DNA of 47,876 nucleotides, taken from positions 1-47,876 of the forward strand of contig JAFLTL010000016.1 of the NCBI GenBank assembly GCA_022510505.1. Reading direction: 5' to 3'. The notes beneath the pieces are model-generated. The model did no database searches and was not told where the DNA came from. It saw nothing but the letters and a program-made list of their open reading frames with translations. This stretch comes from Muribaculaceae bacterium (GTDB taxonomy: Bacteria > Bacteroidota > Bacteroidia > Bacteroidales > Muribaculaceae). The translations under genes were made by a program, and so were the position numbers. Shown in pieces: positions 26,058-35,175 of this stretch; position 1 is the first letter of the stretch; every line of letters begins with the position of its first letter.

Positions 26058-26549
26058 TCAGATGACTTCACCTAGGAGGCGCCTGAAACGCGTTGAAGTA
26101 ACATCGGATTTAATAAGGTTCGACAAACCCTTGACAGCCAAGTCAAAAACCCTATGCTTGTCGGCATATTTCAACAAATCCTCGGCCAGCTTTTTTGTAC
26201 CATTATAGAGGACCGGAGTAAAATTCAAATTTCTCTCGGTTGAAAGGGAATGAGTTATTGTAAAAATGTAAAATTCAACTACATACTCAGAACCGGGATC
26301 AAAACTTGAAAATTTCTTTATTATTCTTCGTACAGTATTAATCCTAGCCTTGGAATAATAAACACGCCGAGTTCGGCGGAATTCCTTGACAATCATTTCC
26401 TGATATTTTTCTCGCAAAAGATCTATATCGGGATTAAGGAAAAAATCGAAATATTCCTTAGTCTCCTTCGATGCGCCATAAGCCGATAGAATTACCTCTA
26501 TCAGCTCGTCTTTTTCCAGTTTCAAAAGTTCTTTCTTCAGAAGCCGCAT
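26058..26549 (-). CDS. DUF6155-like helical protein downstream of gldN
   Basis: A 163-residue protein with no signal peptide, predicted mostly helical and rich in Lys, Glu and Arg. The N-terminal LKKELLKLEKDELIEVI and the later YAKxDKH-like helix resemble the DUF6155 group, which has no known function; the family match is from memory and not certain. It begins 15 nt after the gldN stop and is probably the last gene of the porP-gldKLMN unit. It has no sequence link to T9SS that I can see, so its place in this operon is the main clue to its role. Confidence 0.7.
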   Translation of the reverse strand: MRLLKKELLKLEKDELIEVILSAYGASKETKEYFDFFLNPDIDLLREKYQEMIVKEFRRTRRVYYSKARINTVRRIIKKFSSFDPGSEYVVEFYIFTITHSLSTERNLNFTPVLYNGTKKLAEDLLKYADKHRVFDLAVKGLSNLIKSDVTSTRFRRLLGEVI

Positions 26550-26564
26550 CGTTGTTCCTTGTCA

Positions 26565-27665
26565 TCATTTTTTTCGATTGCGAACCGAACGGGTGACACT
26601 TCCCGAATTGCTTGAACCACTATTGTTCTTCTCATTTATTCCGCGCGACGTGCGAGAAGGGCGGCGCTTCGAGTCGACACCTTCCTGTCGTTCCGGGACG
26701 ATCTCCTTGCTTTTATCATTGACAGTTTTAGCGTCCCTTGCTGCCAAAATCTCCTCACGAGAAGGAACCCATATCGAACGGTCAAAACCTTTTAGACGCC
26801 CGTCAATACTGTCAGCTGCATGACGTCGCTGATCCTCATCAGGGTATAACTGTGCCATTGAACGATTCCTGACATTGCGTGTCTTGTAAATTTCACCGTC
26901 ATACATGTTTTTTGTGAAATAATCTACAAGCGTGTAACGAGGATTATTATCAAAATCATCAACAAACACTGACGTATTCATTAGAAAAGGTCTCAAGTCG
27001 GACATAGAAACCCAAAACATCGGGTATTTCATGGCCTCCTCTCCAAAGTCTCCACTTCTGTGAAGTACAGGACAAACAGCCTCAACTGTTGTGGTAGTGC
27101 TGTTGGAACGATTGTCATATTGCCATTTCTCAATGATGTAGTAACTCAATACCTCCGATGAAGGATAGTCAATCTCATCAATTATATATCTTCGATTCAT
27201 CTCATTCGAGCCCTGTATCTCATAGGGTATATGGAACCGGTCTAGCATGTCTTTTACATTCACCTTGAATTCATCGGTGAATATCTCTCGACCATCAAGA
27301 TACTCATAGGCAGGAATTCGACCCTCACTGATTTGATGGAGCACTATCCTGAAGAGATTCTCCTGACCGTAAACAACATCTTCAGGATAATAAAGCGTGG
27401 CATTTTTCTCCTTATCAAGATCAATCTCTCTATAGATTATCCTCATCCATTCGACACTTGCATCGGGAGCTTCAATCAATTGATTCGATGAAGCATTCGA
27501 CGTGGTTCTCGTCACATCAAGATCTTTTGAACGAGGAACTCGGCGGTCTTGCTGACCATTTACTCTCGTCACACCTGTCGATGTCGATTGAGGGGACTGG
27601 CTAAACATGGTTCCAAACCCTATCGACATGAGTAAAATCAAAAGACTGTTTCTAAAATATTTCAT
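26565..27665 (-). CDS. gldN: T9SS periplasmic ring component GldN (PorN)
   Basis: With the lipoprotein GldK, GldN builds the large periplasmic ring of the type IX secretion system beneath the outer membrane. The 366-residue protein has a signal peptide (1-22) and the family core: a WMRIIYREIDLDKEKNATLYYP stretch split by a conserved REIDL, followed by LFRIVLHQISEGRIPAYEYLDG and the IDEIDYPSSEVLSYYIIEKWQYD region, all read in short blocks. The C terminus is Ser/Asn/Arg-rich and probably disordered. It follows gldM by 4 nt in the canonical gldK-L-M-N order. Confidence 0.95.
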   Translation of the reverse strand: MKYFRNSLLILLMSIGFGTMFSQSPQSTSTGVTRVNGQQDRRVPRSKDLDVTRTTSNASSNQLIEAPDASVEWMRIIYREIDLDKEKNATLYYPEDVVYGQENLFRIVLHQISEGRIPAYEYLDGREIFTDEFKVNVKDMLDRFHIPYEIQGSNEMNRRYIIDEIDYPSSEVLSYYIIEKWQYDNRSNSTTTTVEAVCPVLHRSGDFGEEAMKYPMFWVSMSDLRPFLMNTSVFVDDFDNNPRYTLVDYFTKNMYDGEIYKTRNVRNRSMAQLYPDEDQRRHAADSIDGRLKGFDRSIWVPSREEILAARDAKTVNDKSKEIVPERQEGVDSKRRPSRTSRGINEKNNSGSSNSGSVTRSVRNRKK

Positions 27666-27669
27666 TTTA

Positions 27670-29211
27670 CTAATTTACGATTACCTCCAACGGAGAAATG
27701 TCACGCGTAATCCCATCAGGACCTGTCGCCTTTACTTTTGTTATATAGAATCTTTTTCCGCGAGTCAACCTTCGAAAAGAATCTTTTTGTCTCTGAGAGA
27801 AACGAGGTCCATCGCTAACCTCTACCATCGCATTCCCCATTGAATCAAAGAACACCGTCTCGAAACTATTTACAGTAAACCTGATGTTCAATAATTCATC
27901 ATCGATTGCTGCCTCTATTCCTGGCGATGATAGAAGCTGATTCTTCGGTAAGGAGCGTCCGCCGCGATATAAGGAAAGATTCCCCTGAGCATCGGTATAG
28001 GAAATAAACGGACTTGGATCGGGAAGTTTTCTGACTTTGAATTTATGAGTCGCAACCTGATTTCGTCGTCCATCAATCTCGGCCGACACAGTTATTTCTG
28101 CATCCTTTCCAACCGATGCCGGACGAGCGATCCACATGTTTCCGCTTCGAGTCAGGGTTCCATTGGTTATTGTCGCGCTAACTGCTGATGCAGGCACACC
28201 CGGAACTGATATACTGATTGGATTATCAATTCCGGCATACAACACATTCATCATAGTAGCCGAAACCGTTGCCATTGGATCAAGGACTGTATAGGCCCCC
28301 CTGAAAGGATGTTCCGTGTAGCTGCCATCGGGATGAGGGACCGTCAATGAACCCGAATATTCTACACGTCCCGAACCACTCGCTATTGTTTCATAAATGT
28401 TAGAGCCCGTCGGCAACTCCTTTCCGTTTATTCTGATTACAGGACGCTCTGTTGAATCAACTGCAGCAAGAACTATCTCAGCATGATAAGGGCTTCCTCT
28501 CATAACCATCTCCGACCTTGGCAAAACGAACGCATCCAACTGATTCACCCTGACGTCACCTGCATCAATCTTGTCAAGAAGTTCGGTAAGAGTCTCTCCC
28601 TCGGCCGTTCTTACATCATTTTGAATTTGAGAAAGCAGAGTAACTGCCGCTATGACAGGCTTATTCTCAAATTTATTCTCAACCCAGCCATTACCTCCCT
28701 GTTCATCAGTAGATAGAAGCGATGCTATCATTAAGCTTTTCAGTGAATCATTCTTAAGGGATTCAGTCAACATTTCCCGGTAGCGGTCCAATCCTTCCTT
28801 CAGCCTATAGCCTTCGGGGTTCAACGGGTTTAACATGACAACCGACGAGGCCTCAAGATCTTCTTGCGACACGATGTTTTCAACGTCTCCATTCTTGCCG
28901 TCGGCTTCGACCACAATGGCAAGTTTTAGACTGTCAATTATCCTACATAACGAATCGGCCGTTGATGTTACTTCGCGAGCCTGATCATACCATAAACGCC
29001 CTTTTTCGGGATTTCTTTCAGCAAATGACTCGAGGGCGCCTAATGTCACAGAGTTTCGAGCAACCGCGTTTTCCGTTGAACGCCTGACACCCTTTTCAAC
29101 GTCACTGAACCCATCCAGTACATCACTTGATACATTTAGGGCCAACATCGCCGTCAAGACAATGTACATCAAATTGATCATCTTCTGCCGTGGTGTCAGC
29201 CGTGAGTTCAT
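27670..29211 (-). CDS. gldM: T9SS inner-membrane motor protein GldM (PorM)
   Basis: The partner of GldL in the proton-driven T9SS and gliding motor; its long periplasmic part carries torque to the GldK/GldN ring. The 513-residue protein begins with the conserved SRLTPRQKMINLMYIVLTAM segment in which the single transmembrane helix (about 11-28) is preceded by the family RQKMINLMY motif. The helical first periplasmic domain follows, then beta-rich domains containing VSVPGV-like strands typical of D2-D4. The length is normal. It lies 8 nt after gldL. Confidence 0.96.
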   Translation of the reverse strand: MNSRLTPRQKMINLMYIVLTAMLALNVSSDVLDGFSDVEKGVRRSTENAVARNSVTLGALESFAERNPEKGRLWYDQAREVTSTADSLCRIIDSLKLAIVVEADGKNGDVENIVSQEDLEASSVVMLNPLNPEGYRLKEGLDRYREMLTESLKNDSLKSLMIASLLSTDEQGGNGWVENKFENKPVIAAVTLLSQIQNDVRTAEGETLTELLDKIDAGDVRVNQLDAFVLPRSEMVMRGSPYHAEIVLAAVDSTERPVIRINGKELPTGSNIYETIASGSGRVEYSGSLTVPHPDGSYTEHPFRGAYTVLDPMATVSATMMNVLYAGIDNPISISVPGVPASAVSATITNGTLTRSGNMWIARPASVGKDAEITVSAEIDGRRNQVATHKFKVRKLPDPSPFISYTDAQGNLSLYRGGRSLPKNQLLSSPGIEAAIDDELLNIRFTVNSFETVFFDSMGNAMVEVSDGPRFSQRQKDSFRRLTRGKRFYITKVKATGPDGITRDISPLEVIVN

Positions 29212-29219
29212 TGAGCTAA

Positions 29220-29924
29220 TTATTGTTTGTTACCATTCATTGCCGAAATCATTCCCGAATAGATGGAGTTCAACATTGCCATGTTTTGAGCCATCTTTTC
29301 GGTTTCTTCGCAATAACGTTCGCTTTGACGTGCCGATTTTTCTATCATATCCTTCATCATCGCCACATCTTGACTAGAACTTTCCAATCGGCCCAGTGAT
29401 GCCGAAACGCTCTTGATTTGCATCTCATAGAGGGTATTCAATGCCGAGGTAGTTTCTCTTAATCGAGCGAGTTCTTTCACAAGATTTTCCATTTCCTCGG
29501 CATAGGGCTCAGTCGAAGTTCCAATTGATGGAATGGCATGGTTAACAACAGTTCCATCCGACATTCCCAATTCTTGCTTTCCCATCGAGACATCAGGAGA
29601 AAGAACGGGAGAGCCAACAACGGTCACTCCATTGGGTTGAACCGGAACTTGTCGTGGTTCCCCACCTTCTAGTTCGGGAAAAACCTCTTCCCAATGATAA
29701 TGACGTGGCGGGCGGTCAAATGCTGTTAAAATAAACATCAGAACTTCCGTTCCCATTCCAATGGCCAGAAGAAGGTTTCCACCTGGAAGATGAAGAATTT
29801 TGAAAAGTGCGCCCCATATTACTATGGCAGCGCCTATCGAATAGGCAAAATTAAAGAATCTCTGACCGTTTTCTCCCGATAGGAATTCTTCGATTCGGTT
29901 CTTATATTTTTTTATCCTGACCAT
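29220..29924 (-). CDS. gldL: T9SS inner-membrane motor protein GldL (PorL)
   Basis: Forms the proton channel of the T9SS motor as a pentamer around two GldM copies. From the ATG at 29924 the protein has 234 residues. Two transmembrane helices lie at about 23-42 and 50-69; the second carries GMGTEVLMF with the conserved Glu60 that corresponds to the channel glutamate of GldL. The loop has the family ALFKILHLPGG segment. A long cytoplasmic helical region ends the protein. The frame stays open to 30014, but that would overlap gldK, so the ATG at 29924 is chosen. The gap to gldK is 16 nt. Confidence 0.95.
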   Translation of the reverse strand: MVRIKKYKNRIEEFLSGENGQRFFNFAYSIGAAIVIWGALFKILHLPGGNLLLAIGMGTEVLMFILTAFDRPPRHYHWEEVFPELEGGEPRQVPVQPNGVTVVGSPVLSPDVSMGKQELGMSDGTVVNHAIPSIGTSTEPYAEEMENLVKELARLRETTSALNTLYEMQIKSVSASLGRLESSSQDVAMMKDMIEKSARQSERYCEETEKMAQNMAMLNSIYSGMISAMNGNKQ

Positions 29925-29940
29925 TGTATATTGATTTTCC

Positions 29941-31413
29941 TTATTTATTCCTCCTGTTATTCTGTTTCTGACCTCGTGCGAACCCAACTTGAGTCCTGAC
30001 ACAACGGAATCCAATATAACTTCTTTGCTCGTTTTGATATTCCCACATTCTTATATCCGATCTGATATTGTGAGCGACATCCTTCCAAGATCCTCCTCGA
30101 ACAATTTTACGTTTCAACTTATAAGGATCATCGGGAGCTGCCGAATAATTGTATTCAGGATTTATATCGGATGTAATATTGTCAATCGACTCTACAAATG
30201 CAGTTGAAGTCCATTCGCTGACGTTTCCTGCCATATCATATAAGCCGTAGTCATTGGGCGCATAGGTTCCTACCTTAGAAGTTATGATGTGCCCATCTTT
30301 GACATAGTTCCCTGAGTTCGGTTTGAAGTTTGCATAGAAACAACCTCGGTCATCACTCATTGTATAATCGCCGTCCCATGGATACTTATTTTCATTTATG
30401 CCGGCACGAGCAGCATATTCCCATTCTGCTTCTGTGGGCAAACGGTAGGGTTCAATGTGGGCACCTTCTTTCCCCAATGACCGTCTAAGAAAGTCGGTTC
30501 GCCAGTTACAGAAGGCATTAGCTTGTTCCCAACTTACGCCAACTACCGGATAATCGCTGTAACCACCATGGGAAAAATACATTTTCACATAAGGTTCGTT
30601 ATGGGAATTTTCAAAATCATTGACCCATGCCGTAGTGTCGGGATAAACATTTACAATATAGGTGTTGACAAAGTCATATTCTCCTGTCAAACCACGGGTT
30701 ATGGTTGTCCTGATTATCTCGCCATTTTCATCGACATAGGCTGTATCCTTCGTTATCAATGGCGTTTCCACAGGTACTGGCTTATCGGTATTATACTCTC
30801 TTCGCCGTGGATCCAGTCGGTTTTTCCTTTTAACTGCTGAGGTGTGGTCGTAGGTCTCATATCGATAGTTCAACTGACTTCCATCCAATTCTTTCACGCC
30901 TGTAATAGGGTTGATACGATATAAACTCTCTATTGCCCGAGCCTCCTCTTCTGTTGGATTACGCCACGGAATCGCCTTATTCCAGTTCAAGTGTGGCTGA
31001 ATAGGATTCCCCTCACGGTCTTCTTCTATCTTAAAATCCTCATTTCCACCATAGGCCGGATCATATAACCGTTCCCTGATAATCGAATCCCGTACCCAAT
31101 AGACAAATTGTTTGTATTTGGCATTCGTTATCTCGGTCTCGTCCATCCAGAATGCATCTACCGACACACCACGAGGGTTTCCGCCCACGTTCCAGATTGA
31201 ATCATATTCGGCTGGTCCCATGTCAATGGAACCACGGTCAATCAGAACCATTCCGTAGGGTGTAGGTTCAGTCCATGAAGAACCTCCAACACCTGTCACT
31301 TCACCACCCGTCGAGTTTCCGGTAGCGGCACATCCCCCTAATCCTAACAGCGAGATGCTAAGCAACACACATGGGAATAATTTCATCTCATATCTTAAAT
31401 ATTTCTTTGTCAT
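29941..31413 (-). CDS. gldK: T9SS outer-membrane lipoprotein GldK (PorK)
   Basis: The lipoprotein that, with GldN, forms the T9SS periplasmic ring. The signal peptide ends in LGLGGC, giving a lipidated Cys28 in the 490-residue product. The rest is a formylglycine-generating-enzyme-like (SUMF1) domain without enzymatic role in this family: FWMDETEITNAKY, RLPTEAEWEYAARAG, YGLYDMAGNVSEW, and KIVRGGSW ending in YIGFRCVRT. The frame begins at a TTG at 31419; the ATG at 31413 is preferred, and Met at 31386 directly before the hydrophobic core is also possible. It lies 17 nt after porP. Confidence 0.95.
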   Translation of the reverse strand: MTKKYLRYEMKLFPCVLLSISLLGLGGCAATGNSTGGEVTGVGGSSWTEPTPYGMVLIDRGSIDMGPAEYDSIWNVGGNPRGVSVDAFWMDETEITNAKYKQFVYWVRDSIIRERLYDPAYGGNEDFKIEEDREGNPIQPHLNWNKAIPWRNPTEEEARAIESLYRINPITGVKELDGSQLNYRYETYDHTSAVKRKNRLDPRRREYNTDKPVPVETPLITKDTAYVDENGEIIRTTITRGLTGEYDFVNTYIVNVYPDTTAWVNDFENSHNEPYVKMYFSHGGYSDYPVVGVSWEQANAFCNWRTDFLRRSLGKEGAHIEPYRLPTEAEWEYAARAGINENKYPWDGDYTMSDDRGCFYANFKPNSGNYVKDGHIITSKVGTYAPNDYGLYDMAGNVSEWTSTAFVESIDNITSDINPEYNYSAAPDDPYKLKRKIVRGGSWKDVAHNIRSDIRMWEYQNEQRSYIGFRCVRTQVGFARGQKQNNRRNK

Positions 31414-31430
31414 CGGCAAGAAATTATCAT

Positions 31431-32342
31431 TTACATTATCCTAATACTCTTACGTCGAAATCGTTGACTTCCGCCTAGGTCTATTTTAGTCGAATAGCCA
31501 ACGACCAATTCGTGGCTTCCTCCGTAATTTCTGGAAAGATTCCCCGTTGGAAGGTCATAGCAATAGCCCAAATAGAAATCCTTAATGTTCAGGGTAGCTA
31601 TAATTGGAATCGAATTCTTGTATCGATAACCCGATCCAAATCCGAAGAGTCTCTTCCAATAAACCAAAACCGTGGCCTGGAACGAACTTTCCGAGTCACA
31701 CAGTTTATAGATCATTGACGGTCTTATATCTATTAACGTGTTTTTTATCGGTATATTGCCACCAGCCATCAAATAAAACGAGCGCCCCCTTATAAAGGGT
31801 TCCGACTCCGGTTTTAAAGTCAAATGTTGAACCGACAAACCAATCCACCAGTCTTTTATGGTATACCAAAGGCCAAGTCCTAGATCAAAACGGGTTCGTT
31901 TGGTTATTGAATCGTTTACCAACGACACACTGTCCATTTCTCTGAAACGTCGTTGACTAACAAATCCCGGTTGTACACCAATCGATAGTTTTCCTTCACC
32001 AACCTTAAACCCATGGGAAATCTGAGCTGCGACCGAGATATCCTTGTTCTTATATGCTTCTTGATAATACGCTATAACTCCAACGTCTAGCCTTTTGTCC
32101 GATACAACCAACGGCATGTCGGCAATCAAAGCTGCAGTCCGAGGATAATTAGGAAGTCCTGGCCATTGAAGTCGACCGTCGGCAAACACATTTAATTTCT
32201 CTTTAGAACCGACTGCAGCGGAATTATAAAGAGTTGGAAGGACATAATATTGAGATGACATAAAATCGCTTTGCCCACTAACAAAAAAAGTGCAGACAAA
32301 ACTCGTGATAATGACAATTATGGTTCTAATCCCTCTCACCAT
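31431..32342 (-). CDS. porP: T9SS PorP/SprF family outer-membrane protein
   Basis: A 303-residue member of the PorP/SprF family. Such proteins are found next to gldK in many Bacteroidetes and help secretion or anchoring of T9SS cargo such as SprB. The signal peptide is at 1-21 (GQS), followed by the hallmark MSSQYYVLPTLYNSAAVG start (family form: F..Q Y...P...N PA..G), and a barrel with alternating aromatic strands. The upstream TTG (32363) lies inside a terminator hairpin, so the ATG at 32342 is the start. That places the hairpin within 9 nt of the start codon, an unusual leader. Confidence 0.92.
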   Translation of the reverse strand: MVRGIRTIIVIITSFVCTFFVSGQSDFMSSQYYVLPTLYNSAAVGSKEKLNVFADGRLQWPGLPNYPRTAALIADMPLVVSDKRLDVGVIAYYQEAYKNKDISVAAQISHGFKVGEGKLSIGVQPGFVSQRRFREMDSVSLVNDSITKRTRFDLGLGLWYTIKDWWIGLSVQHLTLKPESEPFIRGRSFYLMAGGNIPIKNTLIDIRPSMIYKLCDSESSFQATVLVYWKRLFGFGSGYRYKNSIPIIATLNIKDFYLGYCYDLPTGNLSRNYGGSHELVVGYSTKIDLGGSQRFRRKSIRIM

Positions 32343-32383
32343 AATAATAAAACGCGAGGACAATCTCTTTATTGCCCTCGCGT
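32343..32383 (-). terminator. Terminator-like hairpin abutting the porP start codon
   Basis: On the minus strand a 12-bp stem, ACGCGAGG with its complement plus a G-U, C-G and two A-U pairs, encloses an 8-nt loop, followed by TTTATTATT and then the porP ATG. The one G-U pair becomes an A-C mismatch on the plus strand, so the fold belongs to minus-strand RNA. It could terminate OPT transcripts or act as an attenuator for porP-gldKLMN. Confidence 0.75.
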
Positions 32384-32405
32384 CTTATAAAATATTTCCG
32401 AACTT

Positions 32406-34436
32406 TTAAGACTTGATTTTAACTCTCATCGTGTCTAAAATCAAATAAAGAATAATCAGCCCATAGGCAACAAGACCAAGAATCTGTAGCGTTGTAGTGT
32501 CGAGTCCGCAAACATATTCGTAGCCGAAGAAACGTGTCAGAGCCGCAAAAACACCGAACAAGGCACCCCCCGCAATCAATCCTGAAGAAATCAACGTTCC
32601 CCGGTCACGACGAGCATCGTTAATAGCTTTATCCTTTGAACGACTTGCAACAAACCATGCTATAGCCCCTCCGACCAACAAGGGTGTGTTTAACGACATC
32701 GGTATAAACATTCCCAAACAGAATGCCAGTGCAGGCACTCCAAGCCAGTTGAGTAGCAACGCTAGTACTATTCCTGTCAGATAAAGAATCCAGGGTGTGT
32801 CACCACCCATCATTAAAGGCTCAATCACATTAGCCATGGCATTTGCTTGAGGAGCCACCAATGCGTTAGGACCCGAGAATCCGTAAACCGAATTCAAAAC
32901 CAATATAACGCCGCCAACTGTTGCTGCAGAAACCAATGTGCCAAGGAATTTCCAGCTTTCCTGTTTCTTGGGAGTCGAGCCAAGCCAGTAACCTACCTTA
33001 AGGTCGGTAACGAAACCTCCTGCCATTGACAAGGCCGTACAAACCACTCCGCCGATAACCATCGAAGCCACGATTCCCGATGTTCCGTTCAAGCCAATCA
33101 TCACAAAAATAGCCGACGCTATAATCAACGTCATCAATGTCATTCCCGAGACCGGATTGGTTCCAACTATCGCTATGGCATTAGCTGCCACTGTAGTGAA
33201 TAGAAAAGCTATGAGAGTAACAACCACCCAGGCTACCACTGCCTGCCAGAATGTGGAAATTACTCCGGCCCAGAAGAAACCCAGAACGCCAAGTAAAGCA
33301 ATACCCATGAGGAAAGTGATTGTCTTCATTGAAATATCGGTTTGCCATCTTAGTGGTTTGGATACTGTCCCGTTGGAACCTCCCTTAAATTCACGTCCGG
33401 CCAAACCAACCGCCTGCCGAATTATTGGCCAGGACTTCACTATTCCGATAACACCAGCCATTGCTATGCCACCAATACCAATCATTCGACCATATGTGGT
33501 GAATATATTCTGAGGATCCATTGAGGCTATCTCAGCCGAGCCATAGGTACCCAACAAGGGTATCAGAACCCACCATACAAAGAACGAACCGGCACAAATG
33601 ATAAAAGCATAACGCAAACCTATGATATACCCGAGTCCCAAAAGTGCCGCACCGGTATTTATGGAAAACACAAGTCGTGTTTTCTCAACTATTGCTTCTC
33701 CCCATGAGGTCAACTGAGTATTTAGAGTACCGGCCCAAAAACCGAATGTTTCGACTACATAATCATAAATTCCGCCAATCAGTGACGCTATAACTAACGT
33801 TTTCACCTGAGAACTGTCCGACGAGCTGTTACCGCTTGCTAGAACCTGAGTGGTCGCGGTGGCTTCAGGGAAAGGATATTTGCCATGCATGTCCTTCACA
33901 AAATACTTTCGGAAGGGAATAAAAAATAGAATTCCCAGGATTCCACCCAATAGCGAAGCCAGGAAAATCTGGAAGAAATTGACAGTTATCTCAGGATACT
34001 TAGCTTGGAGAATATACAATGCGGGCAAAGTAAATATCGCACCGGCAACAATCACTCCTGAACATGCTCCAATAGACTGTATGATTACATTCTGACCTAA
34101 AGGATTTTTCAGCTTCAATGCGCCGGATACTCCCACAGCTATAATGGCTATTGGTATCGCGGCTTCAAAAACCTGACCGACCTTCAAACCCAGATATGCG
34201 GCTGCAGCACTGAAAATGATGGCGAGAAGAAGTCCCATCACTACAGAATAGACCGTTACTTCTTTATAATCATGAGCCGGATGCATGATGGGCCGATATT
34301 GCTCGTCGGCCGCAAGTTCTCTGAATGCGTTCTCAGGCAAATCCAAAGGATCACCTTCCCGATATATCTCTTCCTGAGGAATTTCTTCCCCGGCGATAAA
34401 ATCGGCATTCTTTTTTAAATCGTTGTTATCCGTCAT
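32406..34436 (-). CDS. OPT-family oligopeptide/metal-chelate transporter
   Basis: A 676-residue protein with about 14-16 hydrophobic segments. The cytoplasmic N terminus (~1-60, with YRPIMHPAHDYKEVT) leads into a first membrane block containing SAAAAYLGLKVGQVFEAAIP, the OPT start motif, and later an NPLGQNVIIQS segment. The FPEATATTQVLASG stretch is also typical of the bacterial OPT (EspB-like) group. Members carry oligopeptides or siderophore-metal complexes; the substrate is not fixed by sequence. It sits between porT (22-nt gap) and porP, although nothing links it to the T9SS functionally. A hairpin follows the stop. Confidence 0.92.
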   Translation of the reverse strand: MTDNNDLKKNADFIAGEEIPQEEIYREGDPLDLPENAFRELAADEQYRPIMHPAHDYKEVTVYSVVMGLLLAIIFSAAAAYLGLKVGQVFEAAIPIAIIAVGVSGALKLKNPLGQNVIIQSIGACSGVIVAGAIFTLPALYILQAKYPEITVNFFQIFLASLLGGILGILFFIPFRKYFVKDMHGKYPFPEATATTQVLASGNSSSDSSQVKTLVIASLIGGIYDYVVETFGFWAGTLNTQLTSWGEAIVEKTRLVFSINTGAALLGLGYIIGLRYAFIICAGSFFVWWVLIPLLGTYGSAEIASMDPQNIFTTYGRMIGIGGIAMAGVIGIVKSWPIIRQAVGLAGREFKGGSNGTVSKPLRWQTDISMKTITFLMGIALLGVLGFFWAGVISTFWQAVVAWVVVTLIAFLFTTVAANAIAIVGTNPVSGMTLMTLIIASAIFVMIGLNGTSGIVASMVIGGVVCTALSMAGGFVTDLKVGYWLGSTPKKQESWKFLGTLVSAATVGGVILVLNSVYGFSGPNALVAPQANAMANVIEPLMMGGDTPWILYLTGIVLALLLNWLGVPALAFCLGMFIPMSLNTPLLVGGAIAWFVASRSKDKAINDARRDRGTLISSGLIAGGALFGVFAALTRFFGYEYVCGLDTTTLQILGLVAYGLIILYLILDTMRVKIKS

Positions 34437-34458
34437 TGTGACTTTTAATTATGATTGG

Positions 34459-35175
34459 TTATTCAAAATAAAACGTCAGAACTACCATCGAGGAATGAGC
34501 TCGTTTTATTGACTGAGTGAAACGATAACTCATAGGGTCTTCTTCCAGATCGGGGCGGTCATGTCGAAGAACATCGGCCAAACCGAAACAAAACTTTATT
34601 TCCGGTATGAATTTAAAATAAGGCAAATAGAAATCACATCCTAAGCCAACGGTCAGATAGCAGTCGGCGGTTGTCAGCTCTAGCAAATTGCTCCGCTTCT
34701 TGGCAATGTCGAAAGCCGGCATTAATCCGGCCGAGATATAGGGACGTGAATTTCGGTATCTCAAACCCGAAAATTTTAAATCTATCGGAACTACAACATA
34801 GGTCGACTTCAAAGTCTGACTTGCTGTTTCTTGACCTGTCGATTCAATCATCTTTATTTCTCGACTCCCGAAATAAAGACCGGGGGAAAATCTCAAATTG
34901 AAAAAACGGCTAAGACGAAAATCCACGAGAGCATTGACGCAGAAACCAGGTGAAATCGATGGCTGCTCCATGTACCATGTAGTGCCGTCATAGGTCGCCT
35001 CGCCTGTATGGGAAAAATCAATGTCCTGAAATTGCATTCCCACAGAGAAACCCAGGTGCCATGCTCGCAAATCGGCATAGGGACGATTCATCAGTTTGTC
35101 GTTCAAATTCCTCGCTTCAGCTGCGAAGACAGCCAACACGACTATCAAGAATATTATCTTCCGTTCTCCGCTCAA
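34459..35175 (-). CDS. porT: T9SS accessory outer-membrane protein PorT
   Basis: PorT is an outer-membrane barrel required for T9SS secretion in Porphyromonas gingivalis. The 238-residue protein has a signal peptide (1-21, ending AEA), then the family layout: WHLGFSVGMQ, the SPGFCVNALVDFRL strand pair, FNLRFSPGLYFGSRE, KSTYVVVPIDLKF and the YISAGLMPAFD strand, ending in a terminal VLTFYFE. The start is TTG at 35175, whose last two bases form part of the amidase TGA stop, a TTGA overlap that implies coupled translation. No ATG lies before the mature region, which supports the TTG. Confidence 0.88.
   Translation of the reverse strand: MSGERKIIFLIVVLAVFAAEARNLNDKLMNRPYADLRAWHLGFSVGMQFQDIDFSHTGEATYDGTTWYMEQPSISPGFCVNALVDFRLSRFFNLRFSPGLYFGSREIKMIESTGQETASQTLKSTYVVVPIDLKFSGLRYRNSRPYISAGLMPAFDIAKKRSNLLELTTADCYLTVGLGCDFYLPYFKFIPEIKFCFGLADVLRHDRPDLEEDPMSYRFTQSIKRAHSSMVVLTFYFE

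Noticed and set aside
29925-30014. N-terminal extension of GldL into gldK
   Set aside because: It would overlap the end of gldK by 74 nt; the ATG at 29924 precedes the conserved GldL N terminus and leaves a normal 16-nt gap.
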